From the NCBI RefSeq assembly GCF_031458175.1, contig NZ_JAVDXX010000001.1:2158851-2222850 (forward strand): a stretch of 64,000 nt of DNA. The letters are read 5' to 3'. A program made the position numbers and the translations under genes. Below are positions 17,672 to 27,056 of this stretch, piece by piece; the stretch's first letter is position 1; each line of letters starts with the position of its first letter. The notes under the pieces were generated by a model that was given only the letters and a program-made list of their open reading frames with translations, searched no databases and was not told where the DNA came from. This DNA comes from Pseudoglutamicibacter albus (GTDB lineage Bacteria; Actinomycetota; Actinomycetes; Actinomycetales; Micrococcaceae).

Positions 17672-19039
17672 CTAAGAGAGCCCGGCACTCACCAAACTAG
17701 CCAACGCAAAAATAGCGACACCAGCCAACGAACCCACGACAGTACCGTTGATCCGGATGAACTGAAGATCCCTACCCACCATCAGCTCGATACGATCCGT
17801 AGCCTGAGACGCATCCCAATCACGCACAGTATCCGTAATCAGCTCAACAGCCTTATCCCTATACCGCACAGCAGCCCACCGGGCAGCCTGAACAGCCCAC
17901 ACATCGACCTTCGCAGCAAACGGATCGCCACCAACCAACCGCCGGCCAAGATCAACCAAGCCATGCGTCAAAGACTCACGCAACGGCGCATCAACAGAAG
18001 CCGCAGCATCGGACACAGACCGCTTCATCTGAACCCACACATCGGAGGCAACCTGACGCAACCGCGGATCCGAAGCCAACGAAACCTTCAAAGCCTCAAA
18101 ACGCTCCTGCGTCACAGCATCCCGCTGCAAACCATCAGCAACAGAGGCCAACCAACCATCCACACTCACACGCAAAGGGTGAGCCGCATCAGACCGCGCC
18201 GCCTCCAAAACACTGACCAACTCCCGATGCAAACGCTCACCGATCAACCGATCCACCCGCGACGGCAACCAGCCAGGCGTCCGGTCAGCAACCAACCGAT
18301 GAACAACCTCCGGATGCTCCCGCAACCACCCAGCCGCTTGATCGACCAAAGACTCCACCGCCGCAACATGCTGCCGATCATCCACAACCCGGCCCAAAAC
18401 CATGCCAACCGTGCTAGCCCACTGCGGCTCAACCACATGCTCACGAACCAAACCCTCAGCGACCCGCTGAAAATCCTCATCCGCGACAACCTCCATCAGC
18501 CCAGACGCGATCGTCAAAAGCTCGCCCGAAAGCTGCTCAGCCCGCTCACGATCAGCGATCCAGCCACCCAACGGCTGCGCAACACGAAGATTCGCCAAAC
18601 GCTTCTCAAGAACCTCATCATTCAAGAAATTCTCACGAACAAAAGCGCCCAAACTATCGCCAATCTGATCCTTCTTCCGAGGAATCAAACCCGTATGCGG
18701 GATCGGCAAACCCATCGGCCTACGAAACAAGGCCGTCACCGCAAACCAATCCGCCAACGCACCAACCATGCCGCCCTCAGCGCCAGCACGAACATAACCA
18801 GCCCACACAAAACGATCCTGCAACGCAAAACCGACCGCAAAAATCACAGCCAGTATTGCGAGCAGTGCCGTCGCGACGAACTTCATTTTGCGAAGAGCCT
18901 GGCGCCGCTCTTCATCGGTAGGAGCACTCAGGTTAGGGCTAGTAGCGAGCTGGAACGGGGAGGGTTCCTTGCTAGTTGGCTCTTTGTCGGCCGGTTGTTG
19001 ATTGAGCGGCTGTTGGTTGAGTGCAGGGGTGGACGGCAC
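17672..19039 (-). CDS. DUF445 family membrane protein
   Basis: 455 residues. A Gln/Pro-rich N-terminus precedes a first hydrophobic helix (VATALLAILAVIFAVGFAL), then GGMVGALADWFAVTALFRRP, the hallmark of DUF445. A long helical cytoplasmic or periplasmic part and a final membrane helix (VVGSLAGVAIFALASLV) follow. I take GTG 19039, which has GAGGAGG 6 nt upstream, over an ATG nine codons earlier. Function of the family is unknown. Confidence 0.9.
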   Translation of the reverse strand: MPSTPALNQQPLNQQPADKEPTSKEPSPFQLATSPNLSAPTDEERRQALRKMKFVATALLAILAVIFAVGFALQDRFVWAGYVRAGAEGGMVGALADWFAVTALFRRPMGLPIPHTGLIPRKKDQIGDSLGAFVRENFLNDEVLEKRLANLRVAQPLGGWIADRERAEQLSGELLTIASGLMEVVADEDFQRVAEGLVREHVVEPQWASTVGMVLGRVVDDRQHVAAVESLVDQAAGWLREHPEVVHRLVADRTPGWLPSRVDRLIGERLHRELVSVLEAARSDAAHPLRVSVDGWLASVADGLQRDAVTQERFEALKVSLASDPRLRQVASDVWVQMKRSVSDAAASVDAPLRESLTHGLVDLGRRLVGGDPFAAKVDVWAVQAARWAAVRYRDKAVELITDTVRDWDASQATDRIELMVGRDLQFIRINGTVVGSLAGVAIFALASLVSAGLS

Positions 19040-19129
19040 GGAATCCTCCTCAATGAAAATGAACAATCCAATCTAAACACCTGCGCCGCATCGTTAACAG
19101 CTCAGGGCGTAAGAAGCTAGGCTGAAGGC

Positions 19130-19948
19130 GTGCCACGCATATTTGCTCACCGCGGATCATCAGGCCGCTATGCCGAAAACACTCGCGCTGCCTTCATGCA
19201 AGCAATCCAGGACGGAGCCGACGGGCTGGAATGCGATGTGCGGCTCACCGCCGACGGCGAGGTTGTGGTGCATCACGACGCGAAACTCGGGCGGACATCG
19301 AACGGGTCAGGTCCGGTGAGCGAGCATAGCTTGGCGCAACTGCGCGGAATGGACTTCAGCAGCTGGAAGAACCCGAGTTGGCCAGCCGAATACGGGGGAG
19401 TACGCGAGCAGCTCTTGACGTTGGATGACCTGCTCGATATCGCGGAGGCGGCTGGCCGGCCGATCGAGGTAGCGATCGAAGTGAAACACACACCCGCACA
19501 CAACCCGGCCCTCGATGAAGCGGTGTTGGCGATCCTGGAGGCCCGCTCCACCCCCTCCTCTTTAACCTTCGGCAACGTGAGTGCTTCTATTATGAGCTTC
19601 AGCCCCACCTCGGTACGCCGCATGATAGAGGTCTGTGGGGCAGAGAAGGTATGTATGCTCATTGAAAATAAGAGACTGACCAAACTACAAAGGTCGCGAC
19701 AAAAAGCTGCGATGAAAATGCTCGATGAAACCGCTCAACTCCTGGCGGGCCCAGGAGTATCGTTCATCCGGGCGCATGAAGAACATGTACGCCGATGGAT
19801 ACGCCAAGGCACGAAGCACCGTGTGTGGACAGTCGACACGCTCGAAGACGCCCACTACCTACTCGATCTAGGGGTCGAAGAGCTCACCGGCAACTACCCA
19901 GCCGAGCTGCGGCAAGCACTACAAGACGCACCCACCCCCACGCCCTAA
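19130..19948 (+). CDS. Glycerophosphodiester phosphodiesterase
   Basis: 272 residues from a GTG start. Hydrolyses glycerophosphodiesters to glycerol-3-phosphate and an alcohol. The GDPD signature is clear: FAHRGSSGRYAENTRAAF at the N-terminus, then GLECDVRLTADGEVVVHHD, with the catalytic His pair and metal-binding Glu/Asp. No signal peptide, so likely cytoplasmic. Divergent from the DUF445 gene. Confidence 0.93.
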   Translation: MPRIFAHRGSSGRYAENTRAAFMQAIQDGADGLECDVRLTADGEVVVHHDAKLGRTSNGSGPVSEHSLAQLRGMDFSSWKNPSWPAEYGGVREQLLTLDDLLDIAEAAGRPIEVAIEVKHTPAHNPALDEAVLAILEARSTPSSLTFGNVSASIMSFSPTSVRRMIEVCGAEKVCMLIENKRLTKLQRSRQKAAMKMLDETAQLLAGPGVSFIRAHEEHVRRWIRQGTKHRVWTVDTLEDAHYLLDLGVEELTGNYPAELRQALQDAPTPTP

Positions 19949-19950
19949 CT

Positions 19951-20043
19951 AACCTTCGGCACCAGGTATGTAACCTTCGGCACCAAAATTGCAGTTATTA
20001 ACCCCGCAACGATTAATTTCAGCAATTACGTTGCCCAAGATTA
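19951..20043. repeat. Dyad repeat cluster (one decayed, one forward, one reverse)
   Basis: AACCTTCGGCA opens a decayed copy at 19951. A forward copy lies at 19972-19999 (TTCGGCACCAAAATTGC) and a reverse copy at 20015-20042 (TTCAGCAATTACGTTGCC). The first copy begins two bases after the phosphodiesterase stop. Confidence 0.8.
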
Positions 20044-20128
20044 AAACGAGGGGCAGACCGCACCGCTGCTCAACACGCCCGCGCACTAGGATGGCAACCA
20101 AACCAAACCCCATCCCACAGGAGCTAGC

Positions 20129-21187
20129 ATGCAGAAGGAAACGCGCCCCCGCATCGTTATTGCAACCCCGCTGAACGAAGAGCTCACCAGCCGCATCAGC
20201 ACCGAACTTCCGGAATGCGAGATCGTCAGCGCACCTGACCTGCAACCGCCAGCGCGATACCCCGGAGACTGGCCCGGTGACCCGAACTTCACCCGCACCG
20301 CAGAGCAACAACAACGCTACGAAGAGCTCCTCGCAACTGCCGACGCACTCTTCGCAGTACCAGACGAATCCGGCACTCTCCTCGGCAAAATCGTGGAGAA
20401 AAACGACAAACTCCGTTGGGTTCACACCACCGCGGCCGGCGGCGGGGCACAAATCAAACGCGCCAACATCAGCCCTGAACGCCTCGAAACATTCACCGCC
20501 ACCACATCGGCTGGTGTCCACGGGCAAACCCTCACCGAGTACGCGCTATTCGGGGTCCTCGCCGGCGCGAAAGACCTGCCCCGCATCCAGGAAGATCAAC
20601 GGAACTCTCATTGGCCGGAGCCTCGCTGGACGATGCGTGCACTCGCAGATATGACCGTTCTGGTCCTGGGTTTGGGCGGCATCGGCTCCCGCACGGCAGC
20701 CGTGTTCTCTGCTGTTGGCGCCCGAGTCTGGGGTGCTTCGCGTTCAGGGCGCCCAGTTGACGGGTTGGACAGGGTCATCCCGATGGATGAGTTGCACGGC
20801 GCGCTGGGCGAGGTGGACGCGCTCGTTGTGACGCTACCCGGGACGTCAGCGACCCGCCACCTCGTGGACACTGAGTTTTTGGACGCGTTGAAGGACGATG
20901 CGGTTGTGGTCAACGTGGGGCGCGGCTCGGTGATCGATGAGGCAGCTTTGGTTGAGGTGCTTGATCGGGGGAAGATCAGTTTCGCTGCGCTGGATGTGAC
21001 GGAGCGGGAACCGTTGGCGCCGGAGAGCCCGCTGTGGCGACACGAGAAAGTGATGATCACCCCGCACAACGCCGCGCTGTCGAACAAGGAGCCAGAGAGG
21101 GTCGTAGACCTGTTTATTGAGAACGCGAAAGCCTGGCTCGCCGGTGAAGAGATGAAAAACGTGGTCGATAAGGTCCACTTCTACTGA
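20129..21187 (+). CDS. D-isomer-specific 2-hydroxyacid dehydrogenase
   Basis: 352 residues, NAD(P)-dependent reduction of a 2-oxoacid. The Rossmann motif is VLGLGGIGSRTAAVFSAVGA, the substrate-binding/catalytic Arg is in VVNVGRGSVIDEAAL, the Glu in ALDVTEREPLAPESPLW, and the catalytic His in VMITPHNAA. CAGGAG precedes the ATG at a good distance. The exact substrate cannot be assigned. Followed by a long repeat-derived hairpin shared with the convergent ABC gene. Confidence 0.9.
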   Translation: MQKETRPRIVIATPLNEELTSRISTELPECEIVSAPDLQPPARYPGDWPGDPNFTRTAEQQQRYEELLATADALFAVPDESGTLLGKIVEKNDKLRWVHTTAAGGGAQIKRANISPERLETFTATTSAGVHGQTLTEYALFGVLAGAKDLPRIQEDQRNSHWPEPRWTMRALADMTVLVLGLGGIGSRTAAVFSAVGARVWGASRSGRPVDGLDRVIPMDELHGALGEVDALVVTLPGTSATRHLVDTEFLDALKDDAVVVNVGRGSVIDEAALVEVLDRGKISFAALDVTEREPLAPESPLWRHEKVMITPHNAALSNKEPERVVDLFIENAKAWLAGEEMKNVVDKVHFY

Positions 21188-21196
21188 CAATTTTGT

Positions 21197-21269
21197 ACCT
21201 TCGGCATCGCTAGTGCTGAAAAGGCCCCCTCGGGGCCGAATTTCAGCACTAGCGATGCCGAAGATGGTT
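21197..21269. repeat. Paired dyad repeats forming a long hairpin
   Basis: A forward copy (21197-21222) and a reverse copy (21240-21269) carry the same centre, TCGCTAG / CTAGCGA. They pair over 23 bases and enclose an inner GGCCCC/GGGGCC stem. Together they form a near-perfect hairpin from 21199 to 21263 between convergent genes, so they probably also terminate transcription. Confidence 0.92.
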
Positions 21270-21280
21270 AACGGGGGTGG

Positions 21281-23092
21281 TCAGGCTCCCTGGTCTTCCT
21301 CAAAGCCGAGTACATTGCCGGGGATGGACGCCAACAGTTTCCGTGTATACGGGTGCCGCGGGTTCGTGAAGATCTCCTCCGAAGACGCAGCCTCCACCAG
21401 TTCACCCGACTTCATCACACACACATAGTCCGAAATCAGCCGCACCACCGCCAGGTCATGCGAAATGAAAAGATACGACAGCCCCTTCTCTGCCTGCAAG
21501 CGTCCCAGCAACTTCAAAATCTGGTCCTGAACCAACACATCGAGCGCCGACACCGGCTCATCACACACAATCAGATCCGGCTCCAACGCCAAAGCGCGCG
21601 CAATCGCCACACGCTGCCGCTGCCCACCCGACAATTCAGAGGGATAACGCCCCAACAACTCGAGCGGCAACGCAACCTCATCCATCAACGAACGCACCTT
21701 CTCGCGACGCTGCCTAGAAGAACCCACCCTATAGGCGTCAAGCGGCTCCCGGATGATGCGGCCAATCGTATACATCGGGTTCAAAGACGAATAAGGGTCC
21801 TGAAAAATCGGTTGCATACGGCGCCGGACACCCCTCCAATCCGCCTTCCCCATACGCAACATGTCCCGGCCATCAAACTCAATCCGGCCACTCGAGGGCT
21901 CAGTCAACCCCAACAACATGCGCGCCGTCGTCGTCTTCCCAGACCCAGACTCACCCACAAGCGCAACCGTCGAACCACGCGGAATCTCAAACGAAACATC
22001 CTTCGCCGCGAAAAAATCCTCACCGCGCCCACCACGCCTCGGATACGACTTCGACAACCCCTCAACACGAACCAACGGGCCACCAGCATCCGCCACAGCC
22101 GCCGTATCGGCCGCAGCTGCCGCATCAAGCCCCGATGCCGAATCAGCCCCACCGGAACCTGACCTCGCGCTAGACCCAGCCACCGCATCGTAAGCCCCAG
22201 CAACACCAAGCATGCCCGCATACGCGCCCGGCACCAACCGTGCCGCAGCGACCGACGGCGCCGCCGTCACCAACTCACTCGTGTAAGGGTGCTGCGGGCT
22301 CTCCAACAACTGGCGCGCAGGGCCCGCCTCAACAACACGGCCACGATGCATCACCACGATGTCCTCGGCGCGCTCTGCCGCAAGACCAAGATCATGCGTA
22401 ATCAACAACACCGACGTACCCTGCTGAGCCGTCAAAGTGTCCAACTCATCGAGGATGACCCGCTGCACGGTCACATCGAGCGCAGACGTCGGCTCATCAG
22501 CGATCAAAAGACGCGGCCGGCACGCAAGCCCGATAGCGATCAAGACACGCTGGCGCAAACCACCCGAAAGTTCGTGTGGATACTGCCGGGCCTTATCCTC
22601 AGGGTCAGGGACCCCCGCCTCCCGCATCAGCTCGAGGACGCGCGCATCAACCGTGCTCTTAGTGGCTGCCCTGTTGATGAGCAGCGTCTCCGCGATCTGC
22701 GCACCGACCCGCGCCACCGGGTTGAGATTAGACATCGGATCCTGCGGCACAAGCCCGATGTGGTTGCCGCGTAGCCGCTGAAAGTCGTGGTCAGAGTAGG
22801 TCGCGAGGTCAACGCCCTCGAAGAGGATCGAACCGGACGTAATGGAGCCGTTCTCGGGGAGTAGGCCGATGACCGCCATCGCGAGGGTGGATTTACCCGA
22901 GCCGGACTCACCAACGATCGCGAGCGTCCTGCCGGGCTTCAACGTGAGGTTGGCGCCTTGGACCGCGTTGACTTCGCCATGACGGGTTTTGAAACTGACG
23001 GAGAGGTCTTTGACGTCGAGTAGCGGGCCCTCAGCGGTGGTGTTAGGCGCTATATCGTCCTCGCAGGAAGTGACGTGAGGCATGGGCACCAT
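21281..23092 (-). CDS. Two-cassette peptide/nickel-type ABC transporter ATPase
   Basis: 603 residues with two complete ABC domains, equivalent to a DppD-DppF fusion. The N-terminal cassette (about 22-280) has GESGSGKSTLAMAVIGLLP and LSGGLRQRVLIAIGLA. The C-terminal cassette (about 345-590) has GESGSGKTTTARMLLGL and LSGGQRQRVAIARALA. The Ala/Asp-rich linker lies at about 305-340. Such fused ATPases energise dipeptide/oligopeptide importers, but no permease or binding protein lies in this window, so it is separated from its partners or the partners are just remote. Start ATG 23092; an ATG three codons in is equally possible. Confidence 0.9.
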   Translation of the reverse strand: MVPMPHVTSCEDDIAPNTTAEGPLLDVKDLSVSFKTRHGEVNAVQGANLTLKPGRTLAIVGESGSGKSTLAMAVIGLLPENGSITSGSILFEGVDLATYSDHDFQRLRGNHIGLVPQDPMSNLNPVARVGAQIAETLLINRAATKSTVDARVLELMREAGVPDPEDKARQYPHELSGGLRQRVLIAIGLACRPRLLIADEPTSALDVTVQRVILDELDTLTAQQGTSVLLITHDLGLAAERAEDIVVMHRGRVVEAGPARQLLESPQHPYTSELVTAAPSVAAARLVPGAYAGMLGVAGAYDAVAGSSARSGSGGADSASGLDAAAAADTAAVADAGGPLVRVEGLSKSYPRRGGRGEDFFAAKDVSFEIPRGSTVALVGESGSGKTTTARMLLGLTEPSSGRIEFDGRDMLRMGKADWRGVRRRMQPIFQDPYSSLNPMYTIGRIIREPLDAYRVGSSRQRREKVRSLMDEVALPLELLGRYPSELSGGQRQRVAIARALALEPDLIVCDEPVSALDVLVQDQILKLLGRLQAEKGLSYLFISHDLAVVRLISDYVCVMKSGELVEAASSEEIFTNPRHPYTRKLLASIPGNVLGFEEDQGA

Positions 23093-23125
23093 TTTGCCTT
23101 ATGAGTGTTGTTTTCCCTCAGACGT

Positions 23126-23154
23126 TAATCTTCGGCACAAAAATTGTAGTTATT
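23126..23154 (+). repeat. Dyad repeat, forward copy
   Basis: TTCGGCACAAAAATTGTAG: left arm intact, right arm diverged (TGTAG for TGCTG). Lies 34 bp before the ABC ATPase start, in its 5' region. Confidence 0.75.
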
Positions 23155-23219
23155 CGGTAAAGCTATGCGGGTCAGCGCGATGTCGAGCCGAGGGCGAAGC
23201 GGCCGAGCCGCAGCAGGGC

Positions 23220-23312
23220 GGCGGCATGGTAGCGATTCGCTGGCGGGCCAGTGGCCAGGCGGCACGGTAGCGATTCGATGGCGGGCCAGTTGCCAGGCGG
23301 CACAGTAGCGAG
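23220..23312 (+). repeat. 38-bp tandem repeat
   Basis: Two consecutive 38-bp units (23220-23257 and 23258-23295, differing at three positions) and 17 bp of a third (23296-23312). The unit begins GGCGGCATGGTAGCGATTCG. It lies in the non-coding gap between the ABC ATPase and ackA. No reading frame or known element explains it. Confidence 0.9.
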
Positions 23313-23360
23313 ACGACGGCTACGCGACAGTTTGGTGGCAGCGTGCCTGTTGGCGAGTCT

Positions 23361-23429
23361 ATTTCAGCAATTTCGTTGCCGAAGGTTCCTTAAACCGTAG
23401 TTTTGGAACACTCTTGTTGCTAAAGGTTA
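23361..23429 (-). repeat. Dyad repeat, reverse copy plus a decayed copy at the ackA stop
   Basis: The clear copy is 23361-23387 (TTCAGCAATTTCGTTGCCGA). A weaker copy at 23407-23429 overlaps the last codons and TAG stop of ackA: read on the coding strand, AACCTTTAGCAACAAGAGTG supplies the Asn, Leu and stop codons. Confidence 0.8.
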
Positions 23430-24550
23430 GAGAGGAGGTGGGCGGTGGCTTTCGCGATCGCGACCTCTTCGTCGGTCGCTACGACCATGACTGTAATGGT
23501 TGAGTGTTCGGTGGAGATGATGGTGGGTTCTGTGCTGGCGTTGTTGTTCGCGTTCTCATCGATCTCGATCCCGAGCGGCGCGAGGCCTTTGCAGACGATG
23601 TCACGGAACGGCGCGGAGTTTTCGCCGATGCCGCCGGTGAACACGAGTGAATCTGCTCCGCCGATCGCTACATGGTAGGCGCCGATGTATTTCTGTAGCC
23701 GGTACGCGGCAACATCGAGCGCGAGCTGCGCTTCGGGGTTTGTTGCCGCCGCATCGACCACTTCTTTCATGTGTGAACGCCCCGCGAGCCCGAGCAGGCC
23801 GGAGCGTTTGTTCAGCATGACATCCAGCTCGTCGGCGGTGTAGAGGCCGCGTTCGATGAGTTGCGTTACCACGGAAGGGTCGAGGTCGCCTGACCGTGTC
23901 CCCATTACCAGGCCTGCGAGCGGGGTGTAGCCCATCGAGGTGTCGTAGGACTTGCCGTTGCGGATTGCGGTGACGGATGCGCCGTTGCCGAGGTGGGCGA
24001 CGATGCCGTTGAATTCAGCACTAGTGATGCCGAGGGTTGCGGCGGCGGTGTTGGCGACGTATTCGTGGCTGGTGCCGTGGAACCCGTAGCGGCGGACGCC
24101 GTGTTCTTTGTAGAGGACGTCGGGGATGGCGTATCGCCAGGCTTTTTCTGGCATGGTCCGGTGGAACGCGGTGTCGAAGACGACGACTTGCGGCAACTCC
24201 GGCCACTGTTCGGATACGGCCCGTAGGCCCGATGCGGCGGCCGGGTTGTGTAGCGGCGCGAGCGGGGATAGCGCTTCGATTTCTTTGATGACGTCCGGGG
24301 TGACGAGCGTGGGTTCTGAGAATTTTTCTCCCCCGTGCACGACGCGGTGCCCGACAGCGTCGATGCCGTGGTCGTCGCCGAGCTCCCGCTGCATGTGTTC
24401 AGTGACGAGGGTGAGGGCCTCCCCGTGGTCATCGACGCCGCCGAGCCCGATCTCTTCGACGTTCCCAGAAAGCGCTTCGTGGCCTGTTTCTGGGTCGAGG
24501 ATCACGTATTTGAGGGACGAAGAACCCCAATTCATCACGAGAATACGCAC
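23420..24550 (-). CDS. ackA: Acetate kinase
   Basis: Converts acetyl phosphate and ADP to acetate and ATP. 376 residues, from a GTG start. Signatures: NWGSSSLKY at residue 7, GHRVVHGGEKF, FDTAFHRTMPEKAW, RRYGFHGTSHEYV, and FTGGIGENSAPFRD near the C-terminus. Lies 102 bp downstream of pta, the usual actinobacterial order pta-ackA. Its stop codon lies inside a copy of the intergenic dyad repeat. Confidence 0.97.
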   Translation of the reverse strand: MRILVMNWGSSSLKYVILDPETGHEALSGNVEEIGLGGVDDHGEALTLVTEHMQRELGDDHGIDAVGHRVVHGGEKFSEPTLVTPDVIKEIEALSPLAPLHNPAAASGLRAVSEQWPELPQVVVFDTAFHRTMPEKAWRYAIPDVLYKEHGVRRYGFHGTSHEYVANTAAATLGITSAEFNGIVAHLGNGASVTAIRNGKSYDTSMGYTPLAGLVMGTRSGDLDPSVVTQLIERGLYTADELDVMLNKRSGLLGLAGRSHMKEVVDAAATNPEAQLALDVAAYRLQKYIGAYHVAIGGADSLVFTGGIGENSAPFRDIVCKGLAPLGIEIDENANNNASTEPTIISTEHSTITVMVVATDEEVAIAKATAHLLSNL

Positions 24551-24632
24551 CGCAACCTGACCCTTCTACACACTGTCTTGAGGTGAGGCGCATGTGTGAG
24601 GCGCCCACCACATCGTAGTCTAACTGGGATTA

Positions 24633-24656
24633 GAGCACTCCTGTTGCCGAAGTTAG
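24633..24656 (-). repeat. Dyad repeat, reverse copy at the pta stop
   Basis: GAGCACTCCTGTTGCCGAAG. On the coding strand the pta stop TAA is immediately followed by CTTCGGCAACAGGAGTGCTC, so the repeat begins at the stop codon. Confidence 0.8.
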
Positions 24657-26758
24657 TCGGCTTGGTGCGGGGTGTGCTCGCGTGGGGTGAGGCTTTGCGC
24701 TTGGATCGCCGTGATGGCGACGGTGTTGACGATGTCGGCGACGGTGGTGCCGCGGGAGAGGTCGTTGACGGCTTTGTTGAGTCCTTGGAGTACGGGGCCG
24801 ACTGCGACTGCGCCAGCGGATTGTTGCACGGCTTTGTACGTGTTGTTGCCGGTGTTGAGGTCGGGGAAGATGAGGACGGTGGCTTGGCCTGCGACGCTGG
24901 ATTGGGGCAGTTTGGATGCGGCGATGCTGGCGTCGACGGCGGCGTCGTATTGGATAGGGCCTTCGACGGGGAAGTCAGGGTTTTGGGCGTGGACGAGTTC
25001 GGTTGCTTCACGGACACGGTCGACGTCTTCGCCGCTGCCGGAGGTTCCGGTGGAGTAGGAGAGCATCGCGACGCGCGGGTCGACGTCGAATTGGCGTGCT
25101 GTTGCGGCCGATGCGGTGGCGATGGACGCGAGTTGTTGCGCGGTCGGGTTGGGGTTGACGGCGCAGTCGCCGTAGACGAGGACTTTCTCCGGCAGGCACA
25201 TGAGGAACACGGATGAGACGATGTCTGCGCCTGGACGGGTCTTGATGATTTGGAGGGCTGGGCGGATCGTGTCGGCGGTTGTGCCAACCGCTCCGGCGAC
25301 CATGCCGTCTGCGCCACCGGTGTGCACCAGCATCGTGGCCCAGAACGTTTTATCAGACATTTTGGCGCGCGCATCGTGTTCGGTGATGCCTTTGTGTTTG
25401 CGTAGTTCGTAGAATTCGCGCGCGAACTCTTCGGTGCGCGGGTCGGTTTCGGGGTCGACGATGGTGACGCCGGTGAGGTTGATGCCTTTTTCACGGGCGA
25501 GGGTCTCGACTTCTGGGCCGCCGAGGATGATGAGGTCGCAAATGTTGCGGCGGGTGATGATTTCAGCGGCGCGTAAGATGCGTTCGTCTTGCCCCTCGGG
25601 GAGCACGACGGTGCGGCGGTCTTGTTGGGCTTTGGTGATGAGCCGGTGGAGGAACCGGATGGGGGTCACGACGTCGGGGGCGGGCAGTTCGAGGCGGGCG
25701 AGGAGCTCGTCTTCGTCGACGGATTCTTCCCACGCGGAGAGTACGGCCGCGTTTTTGCGGGCGATGTTGTCGGTGATGTCGCCGTGGATGTTCGCGACGG
25801 TTTGCGCGGTGGTGAAGGTGCCTTGTTCGGTCGCGTAGACGGGGAAGGGCGCTTCGGCGAGGACGGGTAAGACCGCGGAGTCGACGGGGCGCGGCCCGGT
25901 GACGAGGACCCCGGCGGTCGAGTAGAAGTCGAGGGTGCGGGAGGCGGCGACGGCGGCGAGGAGGACGTCGCTGCGGTCGGATGGTGTGATGAGGAACGTG
26001 TCGTCGGCGATGTAGCGTTCCAGTAGGTAGCCGACGTTCATGCCGGCGATGATGGTGTTGTTGATGGTGCGTTCGGGGTTGTTGGTGCCGGCGATGAGGC
26101 GCGCGTCGGTTGCTTTGGCGATGTTTTCGACGGTGGGTGCGGTGACGTCGGTGAGTTCGGGGATGACGTAGACCTTGCGGTGGGAACGGCCTGGCCGGAC
26201 TTGGGTGCGGATGTCGTCGAGGAGGGCCGGGTTGGCGCGGTTGACGATCATGGACAGTAGGGACACGTTGGCGTCGTAGAAGGCGTCACGTGCGAGGTCG
26301 ACGGCTTCGGCGACGTCGTGGGCGGTCTTGTTGGAGCCGTTGACGACCCCGATCATGTGGCTGCCGAGGTGGTTGGCGAGGCGGGCGTTGAGTTCGAATT
26401 CGCTGCCGTAGTCGTGGCCGGTGAGGTCGGTGCCTTCGATGACGATGACGTCGGTGTTCGCGGCGAGTGTTGAGTAGGTTTCGAGGGTGCGTGTATAGAT
26501 TTCTTCGGTGTGCCCGGAGGCGATGAGTTCGTGTGCTTCGCTGCGGGTGAGGCCGACCCCGGAGTTTTCGTTGGTGAGGCTGTAGTTGGCGCGGAAGTAC
26601 TGGAGCGAGGTGTCGTTTTCGGGTGTGTCGGCTTCGGTGATGGGGCGGAAGAAGCCGACGCGGGTTGCGCGACGGTGGAGGAGTTCGGTCACCCCGACGG
26701 CGATGATCGTTTTGGCTGCGCCGGGGGCAGTGGCAGAAATGTACAGGCCGCGGGTCAT
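24653..26758 (-). CDS. pta: Phosphate acetyltransferase (long form)
   Basis: Interconverts acetyl-CoA and acetyl phosphate. 701 residues, the long three-part form: an N-terminal P-loop-like domain (MTRGLYISATAPGAAKTIIA), a DRTGG regulatory domain (about 215-330), and a C-terminal catalytic PTA domain starting near residue 375 (VVLPEGQDERILRAAEIITR) with VSSVFLMCLP and SYSTGTSGSG. ATG 26758 is chosen over an upstream frame start because the protein then begins like other Pta proteins. Forms the acetate overflow pathway with ackA. Confidence 0.96.
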   Translation of the reverse strand: MTRGLYISATAPGAAKTIIAVGVTELLHRRATRVGFFRPITEADTPENDTSLQYFRANYSLTNENSGVGLTRSEAHELIASGHTEEIYTRTLETYSTLAANTDVIVIEGTDLTGHDYGSEFELNARLANHLGSHMIGVVNGSNKTAHDVAEAVDLARDAFYDANVSLLSMIVNRANPALLDDIRTQVRPGRSHRKVYVIPELTDVTAPTVENIAKATDARLIAGTNNPERTINNTIIAGMNVGYLLERYIADDTFLITPSDRSDVLLAAVAASRTLDFYSTAGVLVTGPRPVDSAVLPVLAEAPFPVYATEQGTFTTAQTVANIHGDITDNIARKNAAVLSAWEESVDEDELLARLELPAPDVVTPIRFLHRLITKAQQDRRTVVLPEGQDERILRAAEIITRRNICDLIILGGPEVETLAREKGINLTGVTIVDPETDPRTEEFAREFYELRKHKGITEHDARAKMSDKTFWATMLVHTGGADGMVAGAVGTTADTIRPALQIIKTRPGADIVSSVFLMCLPEKVLVYGDCAVNPNPTAQQLASIATASAATARQFDVDPRVAMLSYSTGTSGSGEDVDRVREATELVHAQNPDFPVEGPIQYDAAVDASIAASKLPQSSVAGQATVLIFPDLNTGNNTYKAVQQSAGAVAVGPVLQGLNKAVNDLSRGTTVADIVNTVAITAIQAQSLTPREHTPHQAD

Positions 26759-26819
26759 GAAGTCCTCGCTGTGTGGTGGGGGGATGTACGTGTGACCCCT
26801 ACATTTTCCCACCATTTTT

Positions 26820-26882
26820 CATCTTCGGCACTTTAACTGCTGCAAAAGTGGCGATAACGACAATGTTGATGCCGAAGGTTAA
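26820..26882. repeat. Dyad repeat pair upstream of pta
   Basis: Forward copy 26820-26847 (CTTCGGCACTTTAACTGCTG) and reverse copy 26855-26882 (GTTGATGCCGAAGGTTAAG), 7 bp apart. The centres differ from each other, unlike in the well-matched pairs. Confidence 0.8.
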
Positions 26883-26989
26883 GAAATGGAGTAACACGGC
26901 ATGCCTGAACGCTACCGGGTGGCTACTTCTGTGGCAGCTAATCGCAGATGGCCACCGAGTTTGTTGGATGTCTGGTTCATTTTTGGGGA

Positions 26990-27018
26990 AATAACAGCAT
27001 TCTCGGTGCCGAAGGTTA
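26990..27018 (-). repeat. Dyad repeat, reverse copy
   Basis: AACAGCATTCTCGGTGCCGA, followed by AGGTTAG. Lies 39 bp from the stop of the AbiEi/DUF559-like gene. Confidence 0.8.
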
Positions 27019-27056
27019 GAAAAAGGCAGGAAGGGGCGCAGATCATGGAGTTGGTG

